From positions 73,403,001 to 73,467,000 of the forward strand of contig CM032232.1 of NCBI GenBank assembly GCA_019009955.1: 64,000 nt of DNA. The letters run 5' to 3'. Below are positions 23,779 to 36,588 of this stretch, piece by piece. The notes below the pieces were generated by a model that was not told the origin of the DNA, did not search any database, and saw only the letters and a list, made by a program, of their open reading frames with translations. The position numbers and the translations under genes are program-made. The stretch is from Riptortus pedestris (taxonomy: Eukaryota; Arthropoda; Insecta; Hemiptera; Alydidae). How positions within the stretch are numbered: position 1 is the first letter of the stretch; each line of letters opens with the position of its first letter.

Positions 23779-25296
23779 AGTTCACCCATGCAAGTGCATA
23801 GCATGATTTATATTGCCTCACATGTAATGCTAATGCTATTCTTTTATCATTCATACGCGAACTGATCCTGGATTATGGTTATTGATAGAATCTACACTTT
23901 TCACTCACAACTAACACAAGTTCCTGACACCAAATCACCTTCTTCTTAATTTCCTGCGTAGTCCATCTGTTCTTCATAGCTTTATGGCCTTCTCAGCTAC
24001 GGGTGTACTTTATGACTGTTCAACATTTAATCAAAATAGATCAAATTTAATAATGATCATAATTTTAAAAGGATATATTTGGCCAGAACCACCTCATATA
24101 TTATTTAACAAACATAATAAAGAATTTACAAAGTTTATCAAAAGTATAGATATGGATTAGCAAAAATAAATTAGAATGTTAAGTTGATTGTGAGGAATGG
24201 GAATTATAACTCAATATATTTACCTACATAGACTCGCAAATTAAACATCGGTTGAGTTTAACTTTAAATGATTTGTTTTTGTTCTTAGTTTATTTATTTA
24301 TTTATTCAGATCATTTTTTTTAATTTTATTTGTAATTATCTTACTTATTTTAATATTTTATTTTATTTTTTTTATATTAAATTTCAATAAATAGTTGATT
24401 AACGAGTATATATTGGGAAATGAAAATGTATTTAAACATAATCATACATGTAATATGCCATGTGGCAATGGAACATGTATTCAAATAAATAACTCCTCAT
24501 AGGGTTACTATGAGGTGAAAAAAAACTAAGGGTGTTCTATTATTATCTGATTCTCCTTGTTTCATTTGAATACTGTGATCTTCAATAAATTATGGTCCTG
24601 CTTAAATCACTATTTCGTTATTTATCACTGTTCCCCTCCTCCTCCAGCCAAACTTTGGGTCATATAGGAATTTATACAGGGTGTCCCAAGTTCCCGTTCC
24701 ACCCTCCTTAAAATTTGTATTAATAAAAGGCTGAGACTTGGCGTGCCAGAGTTGTGACGCCTCGAGAATCTTTGCAGTCCATATTCAAAATCATAACCTT
24801 CTCCAGTACTTCTCTAGTGACAATAACTTTGTAATTTTCAATGGAATGCCATACTTTTTATGGCGGATCCTTGTCGAGTAGAAAATCAAAATCCTAAAAG
24901 AGTTTATATCGGTGAATTTTTCGATTTGACTCATTCTTTAGCCGTAAAATGCATAACCATTTATTTCAGCAACGGTATTTTTATTGAAAAAGGCTACGAC
25001 ATATAAGTTGTAGCCAACAAAATTATCTTTGAAACAAGTCTACAGGGAGAGTAATGGATTCTAAAATTTAAAAAAAAGAAGTATTTTGAACGAATAACGC
25101 CAAATTATTCTTAAATGAATCCAAAAAATGTTTACTTCAAAAGAACGCTCTTAGAATTAATTTATTTTAAACTAACTAAATATTAATTGTTTGTAAAAGG
25201 AATACATTTTTCCTCCTGCATGTAAAAAAGAATGGCACGGCCATATTTTCTTGATAAAACAATAACTCTTGCATACTAAGTTGCCTAAAATAGGTT
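23779..25296. other. no gene seen; one inverted-repeat-type end at 24676
   Basis: AT-rich DNA. TACAGGGTGTCCCAAGTTCC at 24675-24694 matches repeat ends at about 40817 and 41057. No opposite terminus was found before 25290. Confidence 0.5.
24675..24715 (+). repeat. transposon end fragment (GGGTGTCCCAAGTTCC family)
   Basis: CAGGGTGTCCCAAGTTCCCG followed by TTCCACCCTCCTTAAA recurs near 40817 and 41057. The CAGGGTGTCCCA start is typical of mariner-like inverted repeats. Only one end is visible. Confidence 0.5.
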
Positions 25297-25410
25297 TTAG
25301 CAGACTTCCCTTAAGGGAAATGAGGTCGTACTCATGACGCGATTTTCCAAAAGCTTCTTCAAATGTCCATCGATCCTACCCAGGAGATGACGAAAATGAG
25401 GTCCGTTCAA

Positions 25411-25466
<56 letters not shown>

Positions 25467-25866
25467 CTATTAACACTCTAGCGGTCGCAATTTTTGTTTA
25501 ATCGTCACCAAACTCGGTAATTAATCGTTTTACGTAAAAAGGGAGATCAAGTTCATTAACGGCTGAAATCGGACCAGTGGGAGAGGGGGTTTAGAGGGGG
25601 AATTTCGAAAATTCGAAATATCTCCGTTAGAACACGTCGGATCGAAACATTGTATAGAACGAATCGTATTGCAAATTGAATTTACTATAAATATTGTTAT
25701 ATACGTTTATTCTCTATCTTGAATATTAACCGAGATATTTGCATTTTTATTAAGTGTAACGGACGAGCTATGGTCGCTTCTATTCGTTCCCACCGAAAGC
25801 TAGTTCAGCCGTTTCCGTAACTGTTCGGCAATAGTATGAAGATTTCTCTATTGTATAACTTTACGT
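25297..25866 (+). mobile_element. HINE-like element truncated by the CT tract
   Basis: Starts TTTAGCAGACTTCCCTTAAG, has a (TA)n core at 25416-25460 and continues through TCTCTATTGTATAACTTTAC. The sequence breaks off at ACGTGGAA, where GGAAATCTGCTT and the stem-loop should follow. The long CT tract begins about 20 bases later. Confidence 0.85.
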
Positions 25867-25880
25867 GGAACTTTTTTCAT

Positions 25881-25885
<5 letters not shown>

Positions 25886-25969
<84 letters not shown>

Positions 25970-25998
25970 CTCCCTCTCTCTCTCCCTCTCTCTCTCCC

Positions 25999-26040
<42 letters not shown>

Positions 26041-26058
26041 ACTCACTCACTCTCTCTC

Positions 26059-26143
<85 letters not shown>

Positions 26144-26151
26144 CTCTTCTC

Positions 26152-26232
<81 letters not shown>

Positions 26233-26456
26233 GCTCTCTCTCACACTCTCTCTGTCACTTTCTCTCTCTCTCTCTCTCACTCTCACTCTCTCTCTCTCAC
26301 TCTCTCTCTCTTCATCTCTTCTCTCTCTCTCCTCTCTCTCTCGCTCTCTCTCTCTCTTCGCTCTCGCTCGCTCGCGCCCTCTCTCTCTCCCTCTCTCTCT
26401 CCCTCTCTCTCCCTCGCTCTCTCTCTCCCTCTCTCTCTCTCTCCCTCTCTCATTCA
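25886..26456. repeat. (CT)n low-complexity tract, about 570 bp
   Basis: CT/GA repeats with occasional T, A, G and C interruptions and a denser GCTC cluster at about 26340-26380, followed by CA and TG microsatellites to about 26502. Long open frames on both strands are artefacts of the dinucleotide (Leu-Ser or Arg-Glu repeats) and are not called as genes. Confidence 0.95.
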
Positions 26457-26502
26457 CACACACACACACACACGTATTTGTGTGTGTGTGTGTGTGTGTG
26501 TG

Positions 26503-27249
26503 TCTTTATTATTATATATTTAGTCAAAACTGTAAAGTAGAACATTTAGACAAAAGAGGACATTGCCTTTGCCAGGTAATGGAAAACAAAGGCTTTTCAG
26601 TTTATAACAAGCGGTCCATAAGCGACGCTAAACGACGTGATAGAAACTTGTAGTACGACTATGCTCAGTAATGATATTGGACCCGCCATCCGCTCTTTGT
26701 TTAATCCCTTTTATAGCTCATTAAATAGTCTGGCTCATACTGAACACTATCTCCATTTCAAGTCTAATTATACATATGCAAAGAACAATTTCAAAACTGT
26801 GGAGAATAATCCAAAAAGTCCCCTTAATTTGGAAAAGGGAAGCATTTTTCCTCAAGACTCTGCAAGTTATGTCCTGTATTTGTAAAACTAGGGTAGAAAG
26901 AAACAGGAATCCACTAAAAAATGTTAAGAACGTTTGTTCATAAATATTTAAACTAATGTAATATAAATTGACTTATATGGCATGTTTTCTGTACATAGAG
27001 GAGTAACTATAACTTTTACGTTCCTGTAGACTATTTCACAATTTTATAAAGAACGAATTCAATTTTAGAACACTACTTAAAAACTAAAATTATATATTTT
27101 ATAACAGAGTAGCTGCAAATAATATCATTAGCAAATCAGACTTATAGTTGTTACCTTAATAACTTATTTACCTATATATAGTACAATATTTATTAACGCC
27201 CATTTAATGTAAATATTTTATAAGCTTGAGACCTTATACTTGAGATATT
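26503..27249. other. no gene recognised
   Basis: AT-rich and unique. The frame at 26637-26885 has no family match that I recognise. Confidence 0.45.
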
Positions 27250-27364
27250 TCTTATTTGGTGGCAAATAAATTCCTGTTCCCCATGGGAATCCAACCCAAT
27301 GATTTCAGATTTACCAAGTGAGTTAAGGCCAACGGCTTAAATTACATTTTCAATCTGAGCCCCT
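27250..27364 (-). repeat. tRNA-headed SINE, head fragment
   Basis: On the reverse strand: head GGGCTCAGATTG, a central segment, a weak box B-like TTGGATTCCCAT and the start of the body (GGAATTTATTTGCC). The distal body is missing. Confidence 0.55.
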
Positions 27365-27684
27365 CTCACCGTAACATTGTAATACAAATTCTTGACACAA
27401 GGGCAGAGAGTTGAAACGACATACACGTCTCAAATTGTACTCTCTATTTATCCCTTTGTAAGAAACTTGTGGAAATGTATATTAATCTGTGTGTCATATA
27501 TTTACTAATAATTTAGTGAATATAACATGAGAATTGGTAAAAAAAGACCAGACGAAAATCGAGGACACAAAGCTTTAAAAAAAACAAGTGTTTATATGTA
27601 TATCATATTTTATTTTGTGTTTAGCATTAGTTTTTTGGGTAGCCAAGTTAAAATTACACAAGAGCTCTATAAAACAAAATTTTA

Positions 27685-27876
27685 ACGTGAGTTAAGACGC
27701 TGGTCTTAATCACAACTTCTAAACTTAGAGTGGCAAGTTTGATACCCGCATGGGCAATAGGAATTTATTTAGTGACGGACTCATTAAATAAAATTCTTTG
27801 TCCTTCTCTGGCTAGAAAAGAGTGGTAGCCTGTAGATAACCAGTCCCAATTAGCTACAGTAGAATAAAGTAGACGT

Positions 27877-27930
<54 letters not shown>
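27685..27930 (+). repeat. tRNA-headed SINE with tail expanded to (TA)n
   Basis: From GAGTTAAGACGCTGGTCTTA through a box B-like GTTTGATACCCGC, TTATTTAGTGACGGACTCAT and CCAGTCCCAATTAGCT to GTAGACGTAAATTA. The tail then runs straight into a TA tract at 27883-27930 in place of the usual TAA repeats. Confidence 0.75.
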
Positions 27931-27932
<2 letters not shown>

Positions 27933-29469
27933 ATATGAACTAAACGATCAATGACCATTTATCATACTACAACAACAATAACATTTCCTATTCATTTTCG
28001 TTATAAGTTTTACATTGTATTTTTACATTTTTATATATTTGATTTTAAATTTTTTAATACGTTGACTCTACTTTTAATTGACTTATATTAATTATTTATA
28101 TTACATGTTTCAAAAATGTTAATGTGTCACAGAGCACTGAAGATGGGACGGTTCGTCTCGAAAGTACTCTGAATTTAATAAATGAAGTATTAGGAGACAT
28201 TATTTGACCTTATTATCCTTCCGTTGATAATGGACCTCCACCAGCCAGCCCAAATCCCGTACAATAACAGATTTTTTTAAATTTTAAAGGTATCATTTTG
28301 AGACATTTTGTTCTTTTTTAGAAAGTGAGTACAATCAAATATAACGCAAATTAATTTATTATATTTTTTAACAAACAAAATACAGTCCATTATCTTTATT
28401 TGTCCAATGATGGAAAAAAGTTTAATTAAATAAAATCAATGTCTCTAACTCACTCAAACTCACCTTTTAAATCTTTCAAGAATAAAATTATATATTTGAA
28501 GTCTTATATACTATTTCATTTGCAGTGTTGAGTAGGAAACGGATGCTATATGCTCCAGTATAGGAATTAATTATGCCATCTGATTGTATTCTCCCTTCTT
28601 AAGAGGGAAATTATAAATACAAAGAAGAGAGGTGTAATTCAACACCGAATTAAGAACCCTTTCTATCAACAGATTAAGTCATTAATAGATAATTTACCCC
28701 TTCACAGTCAGAATTTTCTCTCTTAATTTGTCATCTAAAATTAATATTTAGACAATATTACTTTAATTTAAATTCCAAACAAGACTGAATATTTCATCGG
28801 CGGGTCTATTTATTAGTAAAAGTGAAAATTCAGAGTAGAGAGACGAAGTACCTGGTTCTAGTTTTCCAGCGATGGAAGCGCCCCAGGGTTAATTACTAGA
28901 TAGAGGAGGAAATTAAACCACTGTAAATCAAACGGAAGAAAACTAATTTTCTGTTCATGGTTTCTTTACTAAATAGTAATTTAGAGTTCCCCCGCCCTGT
29001 CAGATAGTGTCACCCAGATAGAAAACAAAGTTCAGAACTCCCTCTTTAGTAAACTTTTCTTGGCCTCATTTCGTCTTCAAAATGGAAATAAATTAAGTAC
29101 ACTTCTCATTCGGAAATTCCGTAAAATAATAGCGTTGAATATCAAGAACATTTCTTCTCATTACTAATAGTGCTATTCGAAAACTTGGAGATCTGCTCTA
29201 CTTAGCTAGTAGTTAGATTGATGTTCCTTAAAGATTTTTTTTTTAACTGTAATCATCGCCTTAACTTTATAAAAAAGTATTTAACGTTTTTTTGGAATAT
29301 TCACGTATTATTTGGAACAATAAAGAAAAGACAAATCAGTAATAAAAAAATTGTATCGTCTTGTACTAATCGTATCGTTATATTATTAAAACATCAAAGA
29401 AAAAGGTATACATTTCACAAAAGATCCTTGCCTGTAACTCATACAGCCAGGTAAAATCAGTAAAATCTC
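27931..29469. other. no host gene; Penelope-like 3' fragment near 28137
   Basis: AT-rich sequence. A structured fragment at 28137-28255 is listed separately. The block 28830-29050 looks unique and slightly less AT-rich. No coding motif was recognised. Confidence 0.45.
28130..28255 (+). mobile_element. Penelope-like 3' fragment with hammerhead-like core
   Basis: CTGAAGAT (28137-28144), then a 5-bp stem GGGAC/GTCTC with loop GGTTC, then GAAA at 28160-28163. This is the layout of hammerhead ribozyme motifs known from Penelope-like elements (conserved CUGANGA, stem II, GAAA). Downstream, CCACCAGCCAGCCCAAATC reappears inverted at about 31987-32025. Confidence 0.5.
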
Positions 29470-29804
29470 AATCAATCAAATTTTAGTATTCCAAGAACTT
29501 AAGAAGGGGAGGGTCACGATAACATATTTGAATTTATCTCGTATAATAAAGGTCTCTTGAAAACAATTTATGGTATTTAAGCTCCAAATAATGTGGTTTA
29601 TTTCATAACAGAGTATTGTTTATGTCACATGAGTAGAAGTTTTGCTGAAGGCTGAAAACTGAAAAGTGCAAATTTCTCGGTTAAAATTCAAGATAGAGAA
29701 TAAATGTTTATAACAATATTAATAGTTGAACCCCCACCCCCTGTTCGATTTCATCCTTTAATTAACTTGATCTGTCTTTTTACATAAAACGTTTAAATAT
29801 CGAG

Positions 29805-29875
<71 letters not shown>

Positions 29876-30014
29876 TATACATATAGATAGCTGGATATCA
29901 TTTTGAACGGACCTCATTTCCGTCATCTGGGTAGGATCGATGGACATTTGAAACTATTTTTCGAAAATCGCATCATGAGTACGACCTCAATAGCTTAAGA
30001 GAAATCTGCCAAAA
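29470..30014 (-). mobile_element. HINE-like element, subtype A, truncated at stem-loop side
   Basis: Contains AACAATTTATGGTATTTAAG, TGCTGAAGGCTGAAAACTGA, a (TA)n plus CA core at 29806-29880 and a decayed palindromic end (TTAAGAGAAATCTGCC). The stem-loop terminus is not present. Closest in layout to 4483-5423. Confidence 0.8.
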
Positions 30015-31679
30015 AACGAGTTTGATTTTCTACTAGTTTAGCATAAATAATTAATTATGAAAAATTAGATAATCCTTCCAGGGATGCTGGGCGGTAGAGG
30101 AACGAATCATTCTTGATAAAGAGAATAGACTTGATTTCCTCCACAATAACTTTATTACAATGCTGCGCTTTTAGATCACCAGCTCCATGTTGTGTTTTAG
30201 AGAGAACTAGAACCACATTGACCGGGCGACTGCCCAACGGAGCCTGGTGCTTTGAAGTGCACTTTGTCGTAATAAACTTATTATGCAGTAAAAGAGACCT
30301 ATTCTGTTCATCCAGAGAGGAGATAGGAGGGGAGGTAGAGAAATCCTTAATTAAGTAGTAATAATCTAAGGCTTTTTAATATGCCAAAATTAAATCGCAC
30401 ATTTATAATGAGTGCTTAAAACCCTTTGCAATGCGATATTACAATATGCGGTCATCACAAATGAATTTTTTAATATTTTAAGATTTTGGTTCTACAATTA
30501 AACAGAAAGACGAATTCTACAGAACGGGCTATTAATAACGACCTAGAATTACAATTTTTAAAAACCGATAAAAAAATATAAAATGCTTAATAAATTGCAG
30601 AATTTTACGTCTTCTCGATAAAAAAGTTAAGGATAGTGACATACTGCCAGTTGGATGAACGCCCACAGAAACTATTGTATAAGGTCCTCGTCAAGGATAA
30701 CCAACGGTTCAGCACAAGTTAAAGTGTCGGTCTGTCACTGGAGTAACGCACAGGTAACGTCACAAGCATATCATTTCTCTCATTCTGTAGTAAAAAAAAA
30801 ATTAAAAAAGTACATACATTAAAAGTAAAATTCATTTAATTGTAATATTGGCTAATTATAATGCCAGTTGAAAATATGTAGTTGTAAGGGAGAAAATATA
30901 TGTTTATATAATATAATAAATAATGGAAAAAATGTATATACTATTATTATATAAGATAAGTAAGTATATTTCCAGTATTAAAAAATGTACAATAATTATT
31001 AATTATTGGCCAAATATAAAGGCAGTTAAAAATATTAAGCCAGTAGTAAGAAGTGTAAATAGGTACAACGTAACTAGTGTTACTAGCACACATCATTAAG
31101 TAAATATAAATAAATAAAAATGTATTTATAGATTTAGTTAAGAAATAATTGTATAGAAAATTAGTAAATTTAATACCCTTAGGATGTGACAAGAGCGATA
31201 TATTTACAATATATTAGTAGATATTATTTAAGACATAGATAAAAACAGGGACTTGTAAACAGCATTATAGTACTATAAAGGGCATAATAACCTAGATGTT
31301 GATTGCCCTTATCATATTAATCATAATCCTAATCTGTAATCCTTCATTTGTATATTTTCTCTGTGAATGAGTAGTTGGTATTTATTTAGGGATGTATTGG
31401 TATCAATTTTCTTGACAAACCTTTGCAGTACGTCTACTATTAATAGGTTTATTTAAGCGTTCACATTTTATTTTTTTTTTGGCCTGACAGCTCCGGCCAA
31501 AGAAGTTGGGACATTTATACCCAAAGACTCCGTAAAACGAGAAGGTGAACAAACTATCTATCGGAGGAGTTCTGGGCATTTGGCCACAACACCATCATCA
31601 GTGTTTCAAAGTCGAGTCATAACAAGATATTTACCGTAATCGTAACTGAAATTCACTTACAATTTATGAAGCTAATCTT
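30015..31679. other. no gene recognised
   Basis: AT-rich and unique. Overlapping short frames at 30055-30358 on both strands carry no recognised domain. A slightly GC-richer block lies at 31470-31620. Confidence 0.45.
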
Positions 31680-31848
31680 GTTTCACCTAGAGTGGAGAGT
31701 TCGATTCTCACCTGGGCAAAGGAAATAATTTAGTGACGGAATACATTAAATAACATCCTAAGTCCACTGAAAAGGGTGGTAATCTGTAGATAACACGTCC
31801 CAATTAGCCTTAGTTACAAAAATTGGACATTAATAAATAATAATAACC
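31680..31848 (+). repeat. tRNA-headed SINE, 5'-truncated
   Basis: Begins at CACCTAGAGTGGAGAGTTCG with box B GTTCGATTCTC, then AATTTAGTGACGGAATACAT and CACGTCCCAATTAGCC, and ends in a TAATAATAA tail. The box A half is absent. Confidence 0.75.
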
Positions 31849-31984
31849 TGGAATAATGATTGTGTTCCAATCTTAAAATATTACTAATAAATTTAAAAAA
31901 TACATTCATATGAAAATTTTAGAATATAATTATATAATATATATAAGTAGAAAATAAAACACCAGTAAAAAGCCTATGTTTGCC

Positions 31985-32030
31985 TCGAGATTTGGGCTGG
32001 CTGGTGGAAGTCCATCATCAACGGAATAGA
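31985..32030 (-). repeat. inverted match to the Penelope-like fragment at 28220-28255
   Basis: GATTTGGGCTGGCTGGTGGA with GTCCATCATCAACGG is the reverse complement of the 28220-28255 segment, with few differences. It lies just before the (TA)n that hosts the Helitron at 32143. Confidence 0.6.
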
Positions 32031-32080
32031 GAAGGCTTCCTATATATGTCACTCACTACGTAAAAACTCTGTTCACGTCA

Positions 32081-32142
<62 letters not shown>

Positions 32143-32145
<3 letters not shown>

Positions 32146-34290
32146 ATATATATATAAAATTGTAACCTCTGTCTGTACATTGATTTTTTTCGCGAAATTT
32201 CACGATAACTTTTCGTTTCACATGTCATAGACACCATATCTGCATTTTGTTTCTTTCGTGTATGTTTGTTTGTTTGTTTGTTACCTTTTCACGCACAAAC
32301 GGCTGAACCGAATTTTATGAAACTTGGTATGTATATTACTACTAACCCAACTTAGATTTTAGGCTATGTTAATATTCTCTGACACAAACAGGAGTGGGGG
32401 TTATAAGAAGGGCCTGAAATTAAAAATAGTGATATTTCGTTTCCTATTGCATTTTCGGCAATTATGCACATAACAAAAGTTGTTTAATTTGTTATTTAGA
32501 GTAACTCTTGTTATATACACTTTTGTCGTATACCTAATTATAAAGGCGTTATACGCCAAAATGTGATAGCAGAAGTCAACAATTTTATTTGGCACAAAAG
32601 ACTCAACCGAACTAAACCAAACTCGGTACGTGAATTAGCACTATCGTCTTTCTTATAATAAGCCATTCTAACATTTCTAGGGCCGGGCAGTAGTGGGGGT
32701 TATAAGGGAGGCCTGAAATTAAAAATAGTGATATTTCGTTTCCTATTTGGGTTTTGGCAAATATGCACATAACAAAAGTTGTTTATTTTGTTATTTAGAG
32801 AAACATTTGTCATATACACTTTTGTCGTATACCTAATTATAAAGGCGTTATACGCCAAAAAGTGATAGCAGAAGTCAACAATTTTATTTGGTACAAAAGA
32901 CTCAACCGAACTAAACCAAACTCGGTACGTGAATTAGCACTAACGTCTTCCTTATAATAAGCCATACTAACATTTCTAGGGACGGGCAGGAGTGGGGGTT
33001 ATAAGGGAGGCCTGAAATTAAAAATAGTGATATTTCGTTTCCTATTGGGGTTTTGGCAAATATGAACATAACAAAAGTTGTTTATTTTGTTATTTAGAGA
33101 AACTTTTGTCATATACACTTTTGTCGTATAGAAAAGTATAAACGATATATACACTAAAATCTAAAGCGGTAGCCAACAATTTTGTTGGGCACTAACGATT
33201 GAAACGAACTTAGCAAAACCCGGTATGTGAATAAGCATTAATTCTTCCATGATTATAAGCTATATTAAAAATTTTAGGTTCAAAGGGGAGTGGGGATTAT
33301 AAGAGAGGCTGAAATGAAAAACTCGCTTTTTTATTTTCTATTTGTTTTTCGGCAAACGTGCACATAACAAAAGTTGTTTACTTTGTTATTTAGAGTAACT
33401 TTTGTGTGCATTCACTTTTGTCGTAAAATGAAGTAAACACGGGATATACGCTAAACGGGAGTCAATAATTATATTAGTACTTATTTAAGGGGTTTTAATA
33501 AATGAATATTATGACAAATGATGTTATGTTTTCGTCTTATATGATAGTTCAAAGTATGATTCGGATTAGTGAGGTTATAAATCTTCGTCATCCCCTCCTC
33601 ATTTATTTATTTTTCCTAGAAAATAACTTTGTTATTTATTTCCAATAGAAATATAAACTATAAGAGCATTTCCATTATTTAATTTCTATAATGTACCTTG
33701 AAGTTATTGAAACAAATATCTAATATAATAACAATTAAACGTTAATGGTAATGTCATTATGACAAAAAACAATATGCGTTTAAACTCATATGATTTCAGG
33801 GTACCACTATTATTTAATTCCATCCGGTAGATAAATTATAAAATAATGTTTTGCATCAATAATATAAGTGGAAGAATGTTGAGAAGTCTCATGCGGGAGC
33901 GGAAGATGACGGGACCAGTTAATTGAGTTAACTTATTTCCCGTCTGGCATTCCTGGAAGCAATTTCCAGTGAGATTCACTATTACAAATATAATCTTACG
34001 TGCAAAACTTTGCCTATACTATGTGAGCTCGGATTGGCTTTTGAAAGGAAATATGTTCATTATAGATGATATTTAATTGTAATAAATGCTACCCATGATT
34101 ATGGTTTGAACAGTGAAGTCTTACATAAAAAATTAATTTTAGTATTAAAAAATGCCAACAACGGGTATAAACCCTTAAAACTGGGATGGGTAAATGTCAA
34201 AATAGTTTGCAAAATAAAGCCTTGCCAAAATATTACCATCACCATTCAGCCTCAAATGAATTCCCGGGCGAAGCCGGGTATCTGAGCTAG
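32143..34290 (+). mobile_element. non-autonomous Helitron (2.15 kb)
   Basis: Starts TCTATATATATATAAAATTG and ends with the hairpin CCCGGGCGAAGCCGGG, eight bases, then CTAG. It is inserted between A (32142) and T (34291) inside a TA tract. These are Helitron hallmarks: 5' TC, 3' hairpin plus CTRR, A/T insertion and no target duplication. Behind the 5' end is a (GTTT)n stretch and CGGCTGAACCGAATTTTATG. Four tandem internal units of about 298 bp follow (anchored at 32391, 32691, 32989 and 33287 by GGAGTGGGGGTTATAA). A unique block at about 33480-34085 is absent from the other four Helitrons here. No Rep/helicase coding sequence is present, so the copy depends on another element. Confidence 0.9.
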
Positions 34291-34308
34291 TATATATATA
34301 TATCTATA

Positions 34309-34346
<38 letters not shown>
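34291..34346. repeat. (TA)n, downstream part of Helitron target
   Basis: TA tract continuing after the Helitron 3' end. Together with 32083-32142 it forms the original microsatellite into which the element inserted. Confidence 0.9.
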
Positions 34347-34350
<4 letters not shown>

Positions 34351-35249
34351 CTTATATACAACGTTTGAGCGTTACCTAACTCCACATTTCACCGATTCAA
34401 GTGAAATAAATAAAAGCTTCATAACACTAAAATTATTCACAAATTTATTTAAGAAATATAGATCATTTTGTATTAAAGGATAAAGGTATTTCCATTAATT
34501 CTTAACTCACCAGCATTAAAAGAGCCAATGGGAGTAGTGAGTTGAAGTGTGTGGGAAAAAAATTGTAGTTTTACTTCGGGTTTTCATTATCAAGTGGCAA
34601 TATTTGCTTTTGAATATATGTGCAATATGAAATCATTATATTATATTAAATGCGGCATTTGCCATCATCATTCTTAACAGAACAGTAATATTTTATTGAT
34701 TTGCGATATTTAACATCTCCCATTATAAGTGAGTTGAAGCTCTGAACAAAGAACCGTCAGTAAATTGCGAACGAAAAGACTAGTGGACGGTGAATTTGAG
34801 AAGATACTCTCATTACCGGGATCCGAGATCGAGAAAACTTCATTATTATTCGCTCCAGTTAGTTAGAAGTTCATCAGCAAATTCACTTCAGAAGTTCACT
34901 ATCACAATTCCTTTTTACAGCCTTGTTAAGAAACGCCAATATAAGTTTTTACATCGAAAAATAAAGCGAAAAAATATCATTTTCTCTTCTATCTTTATAC
35001 TTTTCTTATCTTTTTATAGATTGGAAAGAAATATTATAAATAAACTTGCAATCCTACCCGTCTACGATGGATTGAAATAAATATATTCTCTTGTGCTGGT
35101 GTTGGTTAAAAAGTTTGTCTATAAACAACTAAGTAACTTGAAATAATTGTTAATCATGCTTAGCAGTTTCTACAACTATACTACCATCCTTAAAGCAAAA
35201 TAACAGCATTTACAGAATTATAAGAAACATTCTATATTATATTCATTAC
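34347..35249. other. no gene recognised
   Basis: AT-rich. The 96-codon frame at 34790-35080 begins with ATG but shows only a hydrophobic, lysine-rich composition that AT-rich DNA often gives. Confidence 0.45.
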
Positions 35250-35955
35250 TTTTTAAACCTATAGTGGTCGCGATTTTTGTTTGATTATTACCAAAGTCAA
35301 TATTGAAGCGTTTCATGTAAAAAAAAAAAGATATGTATATATAGGTTGTAAAGGCGGAAATAGAAGAGAGAGAGGGAGTAGAGGTGGGGAAAATAGAAAC
35401 TTCAAAATGTCTTTGCTATTATGAGACGGTTCGAAAAGTGTTATACGATCAGTCTCACTTCAAACTTTAGTTCCTACAATTATTGTTCTATACATTTTTT
35501 TTCTCTAATTATAATATCCATCGAGATATTCCCAGCGCTTAGTAAAGCCTGATTCGTACTCACCGTACAATGGCGGTGAGCCAATAAATCACAAACTACA
35601 AGCTTAAATTTGACCTATTGTTTTCACCGGGCACAGGGGAGGGGGGGTTTACGAGTGGGTAAAATAAACCGTCATTAGGATTCGGACCAAAAAATGTTAC
35701 ATAACTAACGTTATTTCAAATCTGTTCCTTACAATTGTGGTTCCATACAGTTTGCCACTGATTTGAATATTAATCGAGATATTTTAGTTTTCTATAATCC
35801 CAATAAACATTTCATATCCTATAAAGATATATTCCAGAGATATTTCATATCCTGTTTGAATTTCAACACCCTTTTTCTTAGGCATACGATTCGTCAGACC
35901 TCCTGCGAGTCGAGCTCATAGAAATAGCTTACATAGCCTTTTCGTGAGGGACTTT
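35250..35955 (+). repeat. old, degenerate HINE-like copies
   Basis: Ordered weak matches: GTGGTCGCGATTTTTGTTTG, GGTTCGAAAAGTGTTATACG, then a second round GGATTCGGACCAAAAAATGT and TTAATCGAGATATTT, and finally TTTTCGTGAGGGACTTTTT. Two overlapping right-half copies are likely. The identity is too low for firm ends. Confidence 0.45.
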
Positions 35956-36588
35956 TTTTAATCCAGATATATAAGTTCATTGAAATTGTTCATTAAAATT
36001 TTTTTGTGGCTGAGGAACGAGGAACGAACTGAAAGACACACTTACTAGAATTCCAATGTTGATACCATTAGTCTTCCAGTGGCATGACGCGCTAAAAGCA
36101 ATGTTTCCATTCCAAATTTAGAATAGGATTTCAGACAAATACTAGAGTTTTATTTATACTGATACAATATTCACAATCATTGGTCTATTCGCATTAACTC
36201 CATATACCTACTGAGACACCTCAAATGAAATGTATGCTCATCTTCATAGGGTGGTACAGTTACTGCCAAGGGCAGATGTGAAGTATTGTAGGGCTTACAA
36301 AAAGTGATATCAACACTAAATCATAATTTAATCCTCCAGACATTAAAATGAGAATTAAACTAAAAATCACAAAAAAAAAAAAATACTCATAAATACACCG
36401 GATTAGGTAAAAAGTAAATCATATTGCCAACAATAATATTAATAACCTGTAAATACTAAACTTTCTTTATCCCATCAGGTGTATGTACGATATATATCAA
36501 TACAGAGGGAGAAGCCACATCCAACCACTATTAGCTAAAACTGTGAAATCGATTTAAACCGAACAACTGTTAAGCCAAACACATACTA
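35956..36588. other. no gene seen
   Basis: Unique AT-rich sequence leading into the minisatellite. No element ends were recognised. Confidence 0.5.

Noticed and set aside
25836..26653. Long Leu-Ser-rich and Arg-Glu-rich open frames on both strands
   Set aside because: They are direct translations of the CT/GA dinucleotide tract and carry no non-repetitive coding sequence.
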